Shown: positions 1-9,514 of the stretch, in pieces
How the letters are laid out: every line of letters begins with the position of its first letter
Numbering within the stretch: position 1 is the first letter of the stretch
Assembly (NCBI GenBank): GCA_029862005.1
Contig: JAOTYD010000010.1
Coordinates: forward strand, 45,759 to 109,758
Length of the DNA: 64,000 nucleotides
Source of the DNA: Gammaproteobacteria bacterium
Lineage (GTDB): Bacteria > Pseudomonadota > Gammaproteobacteria > GCA-001735895
Reading direction: 5' to 3'
The notes under the pieces: generated by a model
Told to the model about the DNA's origin: nothing
Database searches by the model: none
The model's input: the letters and a program-made list of their open reading frames with translations, nothing else
Made by a program: the position numbers and the translations under genes

Positions 1-1
1 A

Positions 2-292
2 ACCGAAACCCGCATTGGTGTTGCGGAATCAATGACGAATCCCGCCGATGATCCCCAGATAGGCCCGGGTCTCGGCGCCTCGTTGCAACCGGGACAGGTT
101 GATCCTTTCGAGCGTTTTGATGGTCGGGAAGAAGCATTGCAGCGATTTGTCCTCAGAGCCCAGCAAGGTGAACAGTCTGCGGATCCGGAATTTATGGAAC
201 GCTGGATCAGGAGCTTACCCGAAACTTCGACCGACCTGTTTCGGCGCATTTTTTTAAGGGATGCCCAGCGACAGGAGCGTCAGCCAAAATAG
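2..292 (+). CDS. C-terminal end of a BatB/BatC-like (VWA/TPR) protein, partial
   Basis: The reading frame is open from the first bases of the window, so this is the 3' end of a longer gene rather than a gene starting at the internal ATG at 32. The visible residues are polar and end in a basic tail containing FERFDGREEALQRF and LFRRIFLRDAQRQ. A tail of this kind (LFRRKF-like, then RDxQRQ) is usual in aerotolerance-operon proteins carrying von Willebrand A and TPR domains. BatD follows 5 bp downstream, which supports a bat operon. The VWA and TPR domains themselves lie outside the window, so the assignment rests on the tail and the neighbour. Confidence 0.6.
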   Translation, partial: TETRIGVAESMTNPADDPQIGPGLGASLQPGQVDPFERFDGREEALQRFVLRAQQGEQSADPEFMERWIRSLPETSTDLFRRIFLRDAQRQERQPK

Positions 293-297
293 TCATC

Positions 298-1971
298 ATG
301 TTGCGCTTAATTTTAGTTATAGCTGTCTTCTCCATTACCCAGTTTCCAGTGGTAAGCCATGCACAAACAGCTCACCTGCAGTCAAACCGGATATTTGTCG
401 ACGATATTGCAGAATTGATTATCGAGTTCGATAACAAAATTCCATCGCTTTACGCACTGGATACCTCGGTCCTCGAAGCCGATTTTGAAGTCCTGGACGT
501 CAAGCCCAGCATTTCCCGCATATTTGAATCAGACGAGGCATTTCATCGTATGCGCTGGCGCATCGATATTCTTCCACTGCGCACCGGCATTCTCGAGGTT
601 CCGTCTTTGCAGGTTGGAGAAAGCCTGACACCGGCACTGGGGCTTGAAGTAATACCGCAATCACCTGAATTCAATTCGGCCGCCAATGTCCGCGTTGAAC
701 TCGAGGCCGAGCCTGAAAATCCTTACGTCGGACAGCAGGTAAAAATTACCATACGGGTCATTCACAATGTTCCGCTGTTTGAAGGCAGCCTGGTAGAGCC
801 TGATGTTGGCAGTTCCGATACCTATCGACCTGGCCTGGAATCCAGATATACCATATTTCAAAATGACACCGAACTCGGGGTACTGGAGCGTAACCTTTCG
901 ATCATTATTCTTGAGCCGGGTGAAACCAGGATTCCACCCGCCAGCTATCGCGGGCGGATCAGGACCGGTACGGACCTTGCGACCACGGAAACCGGGGCGC
1001 TATCGAGACGTATAAATCGGGCGAGTGCTGCCCGGTACCTGGAGGTAAGACGGCCTCCCGCCGAGTTTAGCGGCCGCCACTGGCTGCCTGCCCGACAACT
1101 CACACTGGGCCTTCAATGGGACCAGGTTAACGATAACCTTTCCGTAGGCGATTCGCTTGGATTAACCTTAAGCATCGAGGCACATGGCCTGGCTGCAGAA
1201 ATGCTACCCCCGAATTTACTGTCAATGGATACGGATAGTTTCAAGATTTATAACGACCAGGAAACTCGATCAAATCGCTTCGATGGTCAGGAGTTGATCG
1301 GTCGCCTGGAGCAACGTTTTGTAATCATTGTCACGGAGCCGGGCGAGATTCATTTTCCCGCGCTTGTTCTCAAATGGTGGGACGTCGATCGGGAATCCGA
1401 ACAGGTAGCCACGATCGACGGCAGAAACTGGATCGTTTCCGGGCCCGCGACTGGCCAGGCCAACCACGGAGTGAACACGGTATCTCCAGGTCTCGATGAC
1501 AGGCTGGCGCGCGGACTGGTATTCGCTTCGATACCCGGTGGCTGGCCGTGGTACGCCGGGATCGGCACATCGTTGCTGATCATTGGCCTGCTGGTATACA
1601 TCAAGCCAGTCCGTCATTACCTGCTTGGCCAGGTTAAATACAACCTGGATCGCCTTCGAAACCGTAGCGCGTTAAAACAGGCATGTCGCACCAATAATCC
1701 GACGCTTACCCGGCGGGCATTAATCAAATGGGGCAGGGCGCGCTGGCCGCTCGATAACATCAACGGTTTACATCAAATTGAATCCAGAATAAATTCGACC
1801 GGGTTGGCCCGGGAACTGCGACAGCTCAGCACGGCTTTATATTCAGATCGGAGCCCGGGCTGGCAGGGTCGGCAACTGTGGCAACTGCTTACCGACGAGG
1901 AGCGCAACCTTCCGGGCGTTCGCCAGGCACGGGAGCGATCCCTGCCTGCGCTTTATCCGCGGCGCTCCTGA
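298..1971 (+). CDS. batD: BatD-like aerotolerance/oxygen-tolerance membrane protein
   Basis: This 557-residue protein starts with a signal peptide (about residues 1-22, ending SHAQ) and then a long beta-rich periplasmic region in the style of BatD. One transmembrane helix lies at about 415-437 (WYAGIGTSLLIIGLLVYI) before a cytoplasmic C-terminal domain. BatD works with the VWA proteins BatA/BatB and a MoxR ATPase in envelope stress or aerotolerance operons; its biochemical role is not settled. It follows the bat-type tail gene by 5 bp and is convergent with fadJ, whose stop lies 13 bp beyond its own. The family call rests on topology, size and context. Confidence 0.8.
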   Translation: MLRLILVIAVFSITQFPVVSHAQTAHLQSNRIFVDDIAELIIEFDNKIPSLYALDTSVLEADFEVLDVKPSISRIFESDEAFHRMRWRIDILPLRTGILEVPSLQVGESLTPALGLEVIPQSPEFNSAANVRVELEAEPENPYVGQQVKITIRVIHNVPLFEGSLVEPDVGSSDTYRPGLESRYTIFQNDTELGVLERNLSIIILEPGETRIPPASYRGRIRTGTDLATTETGALSRRINRASAARYLEVRRPPAEFSGRHWLPARQLTLGLQWDQVNDNLSVGDSLGLTLSIEAHGLAAEMLPPNLLSMDTDSFKIYNDQETRSNRFDGQELIGRLEQRFVIIVTEPGEIHFPALVLKWWDVDRESEQVATIDGRNWIVSGPATGQANHGVNTVSPGLDDRLARGLVFASIPGGWPWYAGIGTSLLIIGLLVYIKPVRHYLLGQVKYNLDRLRNRSALKQACRTNNPTLTRRALIKWGRARWPLDNINGLHQIESRINSTGLARELRQLSTALYSDRSPGWQGRQLWQLLTDEERNLPGVRQARERSLPALYPRRS

Positions 1972-1984
1972 TCCGGGCGAAGCG

Positions 1985-4015
1985 TTACCCGGTAACCAAC
2001 GACCAACCCTCGGCGGGGTGAAACCGTTCACCGAATTTCGACTCGTAATCCGCCATCGCGGCATTCAGCGACTCCGTTCCTTCCTGCAGGCTGTGCTGCA
2101 TCGGGCCACCACGGAAAGGTGCAAACCCGGTACCGAAAATGATACCGGCGTCCAGCAGATCCTTATCAGCCACGATCTCTTCCTGCAGGCAGGCCGCTGC
2201 CTCGTTCAGGAGGCGGAAAACAAGCCTATTCTGGATCACTTTCTGGTCCCCGAGACCGGCATTTTTATCCCTGACGGGTTTGCCTTTCTTGTAGTGGTAA
2301 AAGCCACGCCCGGATTTTTTACCGAGTTGCTTCGAGTCGACAAACTTATTCAGACCCGCGGGCACATCGATGCCGTAAGCGGCGGATAGATTCTGCGCCA
2401 CCGATTGACAGATATCGAGACCCACGGTATCGGCGAGTTCAACCGGTCCCATCGGCATACCGAAATCGGTGGCCGCCTTATCGATTGCCTCGGGTGCGAT
2501 TCCCTCGTCGTAGAGCGTGAATGCCTCGACCAGGTATGGCATCAGGATGCGATTCACGAGAAAGCCCGGAGAACTCTTGACCGGTAGCGGTAATTTGCCG
2601 ATGTGCTGCGTGAATGCAATGGCGTTTTGCACTGTTTCCTCGGAAGACGAGGCAGTCCGGACAATCTCTACCAGCGGCATCATCGCCACCGGGTTGAAAA
2701 AATGAATACCGACCAGGCGATTGGGTTCTTTCAAAACCGTCGCCAGTGTTTCCAGCGGGATACTCGAGGTGTTGGTTGCCAGCACTGCACCGGGTTTCAT
2801 CCGCGGTTCGATGTCCTTATATATCGCTTGCTTGGCATCGATATCCTCGAATATAGCCTCGATCACCACATCGGCCCTGGTTATGCCATCTCCATTGATG
2901 TCCGGGATCATGCTATCCAGTGCGGCATTACGATCCTGCGTGGTTTTCAGGCGCTTGCCAAATAACTGGTGGGCACGCTTAAAGGCATTGCTCAGGTACT
3001 TTGCCTCCCGATCCTGCAGCGTCACGGTGAAACCGCGCAACGCACACCAGGCCGCGATATCCCCGCCCATGGTGCCGGCACCGATGACATGCACGTGCTG
3101 CGGATTGAATGATTTCTTATCACCCAGCCCCTTCAAGCGCGTTTGCAGGAAGAATACCCGAATCAGGTTACGCACCTTGTCACCCTGGATCAATCGTGCA
3201 ACCGAATTGGCTTCCTCTTCCATCATGCGCTTGTTGTCGCCGCAGTAACCGGCCCAGACGTCGAGAATCGCGTAAGGGGCAGGGTAATGCAGTCGCGGTG
3301 CTTTTTTCTCAACCTGCTTTTTCATGTATCCGGCCAGCAGGTTTCGAATTCCGGGCAAGGATAAGATTTTGCCGATCAGTGGCATGCTTTGCCGAGGAGG
3401 ATGACTCAATGCGATCTCACGCGCTGCACGCTCGATCTGCCGCTTAGGTTGAGCGACATCAACCAGCCCGATTGCACGCGCGGCTCGCGCCGTCAATGCC
3501 CGGCCAGAGAGCATAATTTCCAGAGAATTCAAAGGGTTAATCATCGAAGTCGCACGTACCACACCACCGTAGGCCGGGTGAATGCCCAGTTTTACCTCGG
3601 GCAGGCCGATGCGAGTTCCGGTATCGTCCAGAGCAACACGATAATCACAGGCGAGTGCGAGCTCGGTACCGCCACCCATGCAAAAGCCCTCGATCAGCGC
3701 CACGGTCGGGCAGGGCAGCGCCTCGATACGACTAAACAGGGTCTGCCCGCGTTTGATCATGATCAGGGCTTCCTGCGTGGACGTTACCTCGAGAAACTCG
3801 TTGACGTCAGCACCCGCGATAAATCCCTTCGCCTTACCCGAACGAAAAATGATCGCCTTGGGTGGATTACTGCCGAGCTCGTCCAACAGGCTATCTAGTT
3901 GCTCCAGCACCGAGACCGAAAGTACATTGGTATCGGTATCTTGTTTATCGAGGATGAGCCACAGGATTCCGTCGTCATCGCAGTGGCTTTGCCAATCGGC
4001 TATGGTTGCACTCAT
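1985..4015 (-). CDS. fadJ: Fatty-acid oxidation complex alpha subunit (enoyl-CoA hydratase / 3-hydroxyacyl-CoA dehydrogenase)
   Basis: The 676-residue protein is a two-enzyme fusion that hydrates trans-2-enoyl-CoA and oxidises the resulting 3-hydroxyacyl-CoA with NAD. The N-terminal crotonase domain has the oxyanion-hole segment GFIAGADVNEF (about 64-74) and both catalytic glutamates, in GGGTELALACDY (E118) and GLPEVKLGIHPAYGG (E140). The dehydrogenase half carries the NAD-binding HVIGAGTMGGDIA (about 308-320) and the catalytic histidine in GIHFFNPVAMMPLVE (about 440). Its ATG overlaps the fadI stop in an ATGA, so the two are translationally coupled as fadI-fadJ. FadJ is preferred over FadB because the thiolase gene comes first and is of the FadI type. 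Confidence 0.92.
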   Translation of the reverse strand: MSATIADWQSHCDDDGILWLILDKQDTDTNVLSVSVLEQLDSLLDELGSNPPKAIIFRSGKAKGFIAGADVNEFLEVTSTQEALIMIKRGQTLFSRIEALPCPTVALIEGFCMGGGTELALACDYRVALDDTGTRIGLPEVKLGIHPAYGGVVRATSMINPLNSLEIMLSGRALTARAARAIGLVDVAQPKRQIERAAREIALSHPPRQSMPLIGKILSLPGIRNLLAGYMKKQVEKKAPRLHYPAPYAILDVWAGYCGDNKRMMEEEANSVARLIQGDKVRNLIRVFFLQTRLKGLGDKKSFNPQHVHVIGAGTMGGDIAAWCALRGFTVTLQDREAKYLSNAFKRAHQLFGKRLKTTQDRNAALDSMIPDINGDGITRADVVIEAIFEDIDAKQAIYKDIEPRMKPGAVLATNTSSIPLETLATVLKEPNRLVGIHFFNPVAMMPLVEIVRTASSSEETVQNAIAFTQHIGKLPLPVKSSPGFLVNRILMPYLVEAFTLYDEGIAPEAIDKAATDFGMPMGPVELADTVGLDICQSVAQNLSAAYGIDVPAGLNKFVDSKQLGKKSGRGFYHYKKGKPVRDKNAGLGDQKVIQNRLVFRLLNEAAACLQEEIVADKDLLDAGIIFGTGFAPFRGGPMQHSLQEGTESLNAAMADYESKFGERFHPAEGWSLVTG

Positions 4016-5319
4016 GACGCACTCCTTTCGATCAACATCGCGCCACCCTGGCCACCGCCAATACAGAGTGATGCGATCCCGGTAGCAGCATTTTTTTGCT
4101 CCAGTACCTTTGCCAGGTGTAACACGATACGGGCACCACTGGCACCCACCGGATGTCCGAGGCTGACGCCACCGCCGTGAATATTGAGGCGCTCAAGCGG
4201 TATTTGACCGACCGCCGAGCGCAAGCCCAGCTGCTGTTTGCAGTAATCCTTGTCATTTAGTGCGGCTAGTACTGCAAGCACCTGGGCCGCAAACGCCTCG
4301 TTGATTTCCCAGTAATCAATATCATCGATCTTGAGCCGCTGTGACTTCAGCAAGGGCGCAATTGCGTGTGCTGGTCCCAGACCCATTTCTGCAGGATTGA
4401 GCGCCGCCCACTGGGTTGATACGATTCGAGCGAGTATCGGTAAATCGTATTTTTTAACGGCGGCCGCGCTCGCCATAACCAGCGCGGCTGCGCCGTCAGT
4501 GATCTGTGCGCTATTACCCGGGGTTACCAGACCGTAGGGTTTGTCGAAAGCAGGACGTAATTTGGCGAGTTTTTCCAGCGTGGAATCGGGCCTCACGCCG
4601 TCATCCAGGTCGTAAACCTGGCCGCGGGCGTCATATAAAGGCACCACTTCCGATAATTCGTGATCTTGCTGGGCCTGGTACAGTTTCTGGTGGCTCTCGA
4701 GTGCAAATTGATCCATTTGAGTGCGCGTGATACCGAACCGGTAGGCAATCTGCTCCGCGGTTTGTCCCATGTTTAATCCGACAACAGGGTCGGTCAGTCC
4801 TTTCAGCAACGCAATTACCGGCGCCATAAAGCGTGGGTTGAATCTACCCAGCACTTTCAATTTCTGCCCGATCGATTTTGCTCCCCACCAGTCTGCCAGC
4901 CAGTTAACCATTTTCGGATGCAATAGCAGTGGCGCATGGCTCATCGATTCGATACCGCCGGCCAGGACCAGGTCTGAGCGTCCCGTGACAATGGACATTG
5001 CCGCATTATCGAGCGCCTGCATGCCGGAGGCACAATTACGATGTACCGTGTAAGCCGGTACGCGATCACCACAACCGAGCCGTAACGCAACGACGCGTGC
5101 AATGTTCGCTTCGTCCGGACCAGGCATGGTGGATCCGAAAATGACTTCGTCAAACTCGGTTGCTTCAAATGGCATTCGCGCCAGTAAGGTCCTGGCGGCA
5201 TAAATGCCGAGGTCGGCATGTTTGAATGGACCGGGTTTGCCGCGAGCTTTCAGGAAGGGTGTGCGATTGCCATCAACCAGGTAAACGGGCTTGGCATATT
5301 TTTTATTGGTAGTTGCCAT
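4012..5319 (-). CDS. fadI: 3-ketoacyl-CoA thiolase (FadI type)
   Basis: The 435-residue thiolase cleaves 3-ketoacyl-CoA to acetyl-CoA and a shortened acyl-CoA, the last step of beta-oxidation. The nucleophilic cysteine is in HRNCASGMQAL (near residue 95), the catalytic histidine in GGGVSLGHPVGASGAR (about 388), and the second active-site cysteine in SLCIGGGQGGAM (about 418). The length matches the longer FadI branch (about 435) rather than FadA (about 390). It is the first gene of the fadIJ operon. Its upstream region contains a possible fatty-acid-regulator operator (5397-5411). Confidence 0.92.
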   Translation of the reverse strand: MATTNKKYAKPVYLVDGNRTPFLKARGKPGPFKHADLGIYAARTLLARMPFEATEFDEVIFGSTMPGPDEANIARVVALRLGCGDRVPAYTVHRNCASGMQALDNAAMSIVTGRSDLVLAGGIESMSHAPLLLHPKMVNWLADWWGAKSIGQKLKVLGRFNPRFMAPVIALLKGLTDPVVGLNMGQTAEQIAYRFGITRTQMDQFALESHQKLYQAQQDHELSEVVPLYDARGQVYDLDDGVRPDSTLEKLAKLRPAFDKPYGLVTPGNSAQITDGAAALVMASAAAVKKYDLPILARIVSTQWAALNPAEMGLGPAHAIAPLLKSQRLKIDDIDYWEINEAFAAQVLAVLAALNDKDYCKQQLGLRSAVGQIPLERLNIHGGGVSLGHPVGASGARIVLHLAKVLEQKNAATGIASLCIGGGQGGAMLIERSAS

Positions 5320-5535
5320 TTCGGATCTCGGCTTGGCGAAAGTTAAGTCTGTATCCCAAGACGCGAATCATAAACCATCCCTCAGCGTTGTAAATTGAAA
5401 CTACGCGTTTGGACAGTGGCTGATAGTACTGTCTGAGTGATGTGTGCTTGGACCTATTACTGCGCATAATGTATATTATGTAAAGTTGAATAAATTTCAG
5501 CATTAGATAATGGAGTTTAAAGGCCAATTGGTGAC
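5320..5535. other. Intergenic region upstream of fadI
   Basis: This AT-rich, apparently non-coding stretch should hold the fadI promoter. Besides the possible operator at 5397-5411 it contains an inverted repeat with arms CATAAT and ATTATG around GTAT (5465-5480), which could be another regulator site. I see no convincing gene here. Confidence 0.5.
5397..5411. promoter_or_regulatory. Possible PsrA-like operator upstream of fadI
   Basis: The sequence GAAACTACGCGTTTG forms the arms GAAAC and GTTTG with a 5-base spacer, about 80 bp before the fadI start. PsrA, a TetR-family fatty-acid-responsive repressor of many gammaproteobacterial fad operons, binds G/CAAAC-N(2-4)-GTTTG/C. The spacer here is one base longer than the usual upper limit, so this is only a candidate. 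Confidence 0.3.
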
Positions 5536-5602
5536 CTACCCGCGCAGGTATACGCTTTTGGGATCAATCCAGTAAGAAATTGTCTGGGTTTTTGTTATGA
5601 CT
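5536..5602 (-). pseudogene. Relic of the 3' end of a second GcvT-type flavoprotein gene
   Basis: Read on the minus strand this stretch ends IDPKSVYLRG followed by TAG, closely resembling the FDPKNEYLRG-stop of the intact flavoprotein gene ending at 5742. Over the last 30 bases including the stop, 25 are identical. The open frame runs back only about 20 codons before losing resemblance to the family. I infer a decayed paralogue or tandem duplicate, of which only the extreme 3' end remains recognisable. The upstream limit given is approximate. The rest of the gap to 5741 is AT-rich, with no gene seen. Confidence 0.5.
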
Positions 5603-5741
5603 CTGGAATTGCTGAATAACACCAAGCTTTGCCGTAAAGATATACATGAATTCAATAACTTATGATAACTATCTCATAATATTGATTAATACCTTTTACG
5701 ATCGAATCGGTCCTGTAAACGCTTGCAGCGCTACATTACGT

Positions 5742-8159
5742 CTACCCGCGCAGATACTCGTTTTTAGGATCGAATAAAGGTTCGAAGTACAGTTTCGCGG
5801 GAATCATTTCACCCAGTATCTCGATTTCGACTTCGCGACCTTCTTCCACCAGGTTTACGGGCAGAAAACCAAAAGCGATACTTTTTTGGGCGTGGTGTGA
5901 ATATCCACCCGATGTTACGTAGCCAACAACGTCACCGTCATACCAGATTGGTTCCCAGGCTACAGGATCCGCATCTTTAGCGTCGACCACGAAAGTACAC
6001 AGTTTGCGCGTTGCGCCCTTTTCCCTTTCCGCCAATACTGCCGCTTTGCCAATAAAATCAGCTTCCTTGTCGTAATCAACGAAACGATCCAGCCCGGTTT
6101 CCAGCGGCGTATAGTCGGGTTTGAACTCGCGCATCCACGAACCGAATGATTTGTCGAGGCGCAGGCTCATCATCGCGCGCATACCGAAGGGTCGTAATCC
6201 GAGATCTGCACCCGCTTGCGCCAGAACCTCGTAGAGTGCCACCTGCTGATGCCAGGGAACGTAGAGTTCGTAACCACGATCTCCGGTATAACTGACACGT
6301 TGCACAATTGCCTGGCACGGGCCGACGTCAATCTCGCGAATTGACAAGAATGGCAAGGCCGCGGTCGAGACATCGCTTCGGGTCACTCTGCCGAGTAGCT
6401 CCTGTGCCTCTGGACCCGCAATCTGGAAGCCGATACGCTGTTTCGAGATATTCCTCAACTGAACACCTTGTTGCGGTAAATGTTGCTCGAACCAGCGCAT
6501 ATGATAGGCCTGGGCCCCGAAAGACGCGGTCACCTGGAACACATCATCCTTTAATCGACCGACCGTGAAATCACCGATGATCCTGCCCCCGGGACTCAGC
6601 ATCGGGTTCAGGCTGATGCGTCCAACGGACGGAATCCTGCCCGCCATGATGGTATCCAGAAAACCAAAAGCCCCGGACCCGTTGAACTCGTATTTGCCAA
6701 AATTGTGAACCTCGTTGATACCGACCCGCTCACGCACCGCACGACACTCCTCGCCGACTGTATCGAACGCGTTAGACCGACGAAAGCTTGGGATTTCGTA
6801 GGGTTCCTCCCCTGCCGGCGCAAAATAATTGACGTGTTCCATACCGTAAGCCGCGCCGAACACTGCATTTTGTTGCTGCCAGATACCGTAGGCGGGCGTC
6901 GTGTCGAGCGGCCTTGCCGCTGGCAGCTCCTCGTTTGGATAAGACACGGTAAAGCGACGCTGATAATTCTCAGTCACCTTTAGGCGGGTGTACGACGGAT
7001 TACAGTAATCGCCAAACCGTGCAACATCCATCGCGAACACGTCTCTCGAGGGCTCACCCTCGATCATCCATTCGGCCAAGGTCAAACCGACACCTCCACC
7101 CTGGCTGAATCCGGCCATGACCGCGCAAGCTGACCAGTAGTTGCGCAAACCCGGCACCGGTCCCACCAGCGGGTTACCATCCGGTGCAAATGTAAAGGGG
7201 CCGTTAATTATCGTCTTGATGCCGGCCTCGGCCAATACGGGGTAACGCTTGAAGGCAAATTCCATCGAGTCGCCGATGCGATCGAGATTTTCAGTCAGTA
7301 ACTCGTGACCGAAATCCCAGCGCGTGCCATCGACCGCCCATGGAACGCAATTCTGTTCATAAAAGCCGATCACCAGCCCCTGCCCCTCCTGGCGCAGGTA
7401 GCTCTCCCCTTCCGGGTCCATAACGTGCGGCAGCTCGGCATCGCGCTCAAACACTTCAGGAATGTTATCGGTTGCAAAATACTGGTGCTCCATCGGATGT
7501 AGCGGCAGGTAAACGCCGGCCATGGCGCCTACTTCCCGCGCCCACAGGCCGGCGGCATTGACCAGCTGCTCGGCAACAATGGTGCCCTGTTCGGTTACCA
7601 CTTCCCAGCACCCGTCAGCGCGCGCATTGGTTTCGAGTACCGGATTGCGCAGCATGATTTCGGCACCCTGCATCTGCGCCGCCTTCGCGTATGCATGGGT
7701 GGTTCCCGACGGATCGAGATGCCCGTCGAGCGGGTCGTAAAGTGCCCCGAGTACGCCGTCAGTGTTGGTAATGGGACTAAGCTTGCGAATCTCGTCGGGT
7801 GTTACCAGCTCGGTATCGAGACCCATGTGCCGATGCATTGCCCGCGCCGATTTCAGAAAGTCGAGACGCTCCGGGGATTCCGCGAGCGTCAGGCCGCCGA
7901 CGTGATGCAAACTGCAGGATTGACCGGTAATCTCCTCGAGCTCGCGGTACAGGCGGATCGTGTAGCCCTGCAACGCGGCCATGTTGGTATCGGCATTCAG
8001 CGTATGAAATCCACCCGCCGCATGCCAGGTCGAACCCGACGTCAGCTCGGAACGCTCGATCAGTACAACATCTTTCCAGCCCAACCTGGTCAGGTGATAA
8101 ATAACACTGCAGCCGACCACGCCGCCACCGATGACAACAACCCGAGCCTGTGAACGCAT
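5742..8159 (-). CDS. GcvT-domain FAD dehydrogenase (dimethylglycine/sarcosine dehydrogenase-like)
   Basis: The 805-residue protein has an N-terminal FAD-binding oxidoreductase half (VVVIGGGVVGCSV at about 7-19) and a C-terminal aminomethyltransferase (GcvT-like) half from about residue 420. The segment SGSTWHAAGG places a histidine at 46 in the position that carries covalent FAD in dimethylglycine dehydrogenases. Such enzymes oxidatively demethylate N-methylglycines and pass the one-carbon unit to tetrahydrofolate in the GcvT domain. It is the last gene of a three-gene operon, 5 bp after another FAD oxidoreductase and downstream of an MttB-like gene, which points to glycine-betaine or related N-methyl compound catabolism. 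The exact substrate (dimethylglycine, sarcosine or another) cannot be read from the sequence. Confidence 0.85.
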   Translation of the reverse strand: MRSQARVVVIGGGVVGCSVIYHLTRLGWKDVVLIERSELTSGSTWHAAGGFHTLNADTNMAALQGYTIRLYRELEEITGQSCSLHHVGGLTLAESPERLDFLKSARAMHRHMGLDTELVTPDEIRKLSPITNTDGVLGALYDPLDGHLDPSGTTHAYAKAAQMQGAEIMLRNPVLETNARADGCWEVVTEQGTIVAEQLVNAAGLWAREVGAMAGVYLPLHPMEHQYFATDNIPEVFERDAELPHVMDPEGESYLRQEGQGLVIGFYEQNCVPWAVDGTRWDFGHELLTENLDRIGDSMEFAFKRYPVLAEAGIKTIINGPFTFAPDGNPLVGPVPGLRNYWSACAVMAGFSQGGGVGLTLAEWMIEGEPSRDVFAMDVARFGDYCNPSYTRLKVTENYQRRFTVSYPNEELPAARPLDTTPAYGIWQQQNAVFGAAYGMEHVNYFAPAGEEPYEIPSFRRSNAFDTVGEECRAVRERVGINEVHNFGKYEFNGSGAFGFLDTIMAGRIPSVGRISLNPMLSPGGRIIGDFTVGRLKDDVFQVTASFGAQAYHMRWFEQHLPQQGVQLRNISKQRIGFQIAGPEAQELLGRVTRSDVSTAALPFLSIREIDVGPCQAIVQRVSYTGDRGYELYVPWHQQVALYEVLAQAGADLGLRPFGMRAMMSLRLDKSFGSWMREFKPDYTPLETGLDRFVDYDKEADFIGKAAVLAEREKGATRKLCTFVVDAKDADPVAWEPIWYDGDVVGYVTSGGYSHHAQKSIAFGFLPVNLVEEGREVEIEILGEMIPAKLYFEPLFDPKNEYLRG

Positions 8160-8164
8160 CGCTA

Positions 8165-9472
8165 CTACCCCAACACCGAAAAACTGCTGTCCTGGTTAAC
8201 TTCGCGCAGGCGCGAATAAAACTCGCTGCTAACCGTACGATCGATATGCTTCAGGTGAAAATCGATCGGGTTACTGTCCTGGTCGTTTCCATTTTGCGTG
8301 GCCTCGATGATGTCCGCCATCATTTCACCGGCAATCGGCGCATTCTTGAACTGGTTGCCGCTGGTGCCGATCGCGAGGTAAAACCCGGGCAGATCCGAAT
8401 GGTCATATATCGGAATCCAGTCGTCGGTGACATCGTAAAGATCCACTACGCCGCGCATCTGGTTTGGTACCCCGAGGTTCGGAATGCGCTGGCAGACGCG
8501 CAGCACCTGCACCCGCCACTGCTCGGTAAAGTCGTGATTGTAATTGTCGGGATCCACCCACTCGTGTTTATCGACCGGTGGGTCCTCGCTGCCAATCAGT
8601 AGCGCGTCACCCTGTTCTGGCCGGGTGTAGATCCCGATATCGCTGTCCGAGGTCACACAGGCGGTTTCACGAACATAGCCTTCCGGCAACGGCACATGCG
8701 CGACTTCCTGGCGCAGCGCGCGGGTCTTCACCTTCATATGCTTTTCGATATCAGCCATCTGGTTGATCCTGGATGAATGCGGTCCGGCCGCATTGAGCAC
8801 TGCCGGTGCATTGAATATCTCGCCATTCGTAAGCATGACGCCATCAACCTTGCCATCCTGCTTCAGAATCTCGCAGACCTCGGCGTTGTAAATGAAGCTC
8901 CCTCCCGCCTGCTCGGCCGCGCGCATGATGTTATGCGTCGCCAGCTGTGGGTCGGAAATATAACCCGCCGCATGAAACAGCACGGCACCGGGCAGCGGTT
9001 CGTCATTGGCGATGCCGAATGCCGGATCGTCCGGCAGTTTGACCGGGTAAAAAGATTCCGTGTTTAATACCGGTAACTTTTTCTTCAGCGCCTCGGGCGT
9101 GTATTCACTGTAAGGCGAATCGAGTTCATCCATGAGTGCCATGGTAGGCCGCAAATAGTCATTGGCTTCGGTTTTCATGACCATCGAACCGACGTTGTGG
9201 TATTCGATCAGGCCACGCTCATCGACATCGTCACCACCGAGATATTCCGCCCAGTTCTTCCAGTAGTAATGCGATTCGTAGGCCATCGCCGAGCCATCCA
9301 GGGTCGAATAGTAAGGCCGAATTATTGCGCAGGAACCCGAAGTCGAGCCGTAGCCTGCGGCCGGCAGTCGGTCCAGGTTGAGCACTTTCCAGCCCTTGCG
9401 TCCCAGTGCCAGCGAAGTGGCGCAGCCGATAATGCCGGCACCGACAATGATTGCATCGTATGATTTTGACAT
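8165..9472 (-). CDS. DadA/sarcosine-oxidase-like FAD-dependent oxidoreductase
   Basis: This 435-residue flavoprotein starts with a Rossmann dinucleotide fold (YDAIIVGAGIIGCATSLAL) and ends with a FAD-contacting segment, GFYLAIGTSGNQFKNAPIAG. It belongs to the DAO superfamily of amine and amino-acid oxidoreductases. It lies between an MttB-like gene (43 bp upstream) and a GcvT-type dehydrogenase gene (5 bp downstream), so it most likely oxidises a methylated amine or amino-acid intermediate of the same pathway. A cytoplasmic location is expected since no signal peptide is visible. Substrate specificity is inferred from neighbours only. Confidence 0.78.
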   Translation of the reverse strand: MSKSYDAIIVGAGIIGCATSLALGRKGWKVLNLDRLPAAGYGSTSGSCAIIRPYYSTLDGSAMAYESHYYWKNWAEYLGGDDVDERGLIEYHNVGSMVMKTEANDYLRPTMALMDELDSPYSEYTPEALKKKLPVLNTESFYPVKLPDDPAFGIANDEPLPGAVLFHAAGYISDPQLATHNIMRAAEQAGGSFIYNAEVCEILKQDGKVDGVMLTNGEIFNAPAVLNAAGPHSSRINQMADIEKHMKVKTRALRQEVAHVPLPEGYVRETACVTSDSDIGIYTRPEQGDALLIGSEDPPVDKHEWVDPDNYNHDFTEQWRVQVLRVCQRIPNLGVPNQMRGVVDLYDVTDDWIPIYDHSDLPGFYLAIGTSGNQFKNAPIAGEMMADIIEATQNGNDQDSNPIDFHLKHIDRTVSSEFYSRLREVNQDSSFSVLG

Positions 9473-9514
9473 GGCGTTAAACCTTTACTGGATGACGAGA
9501 TTGACCCCTGGTTT

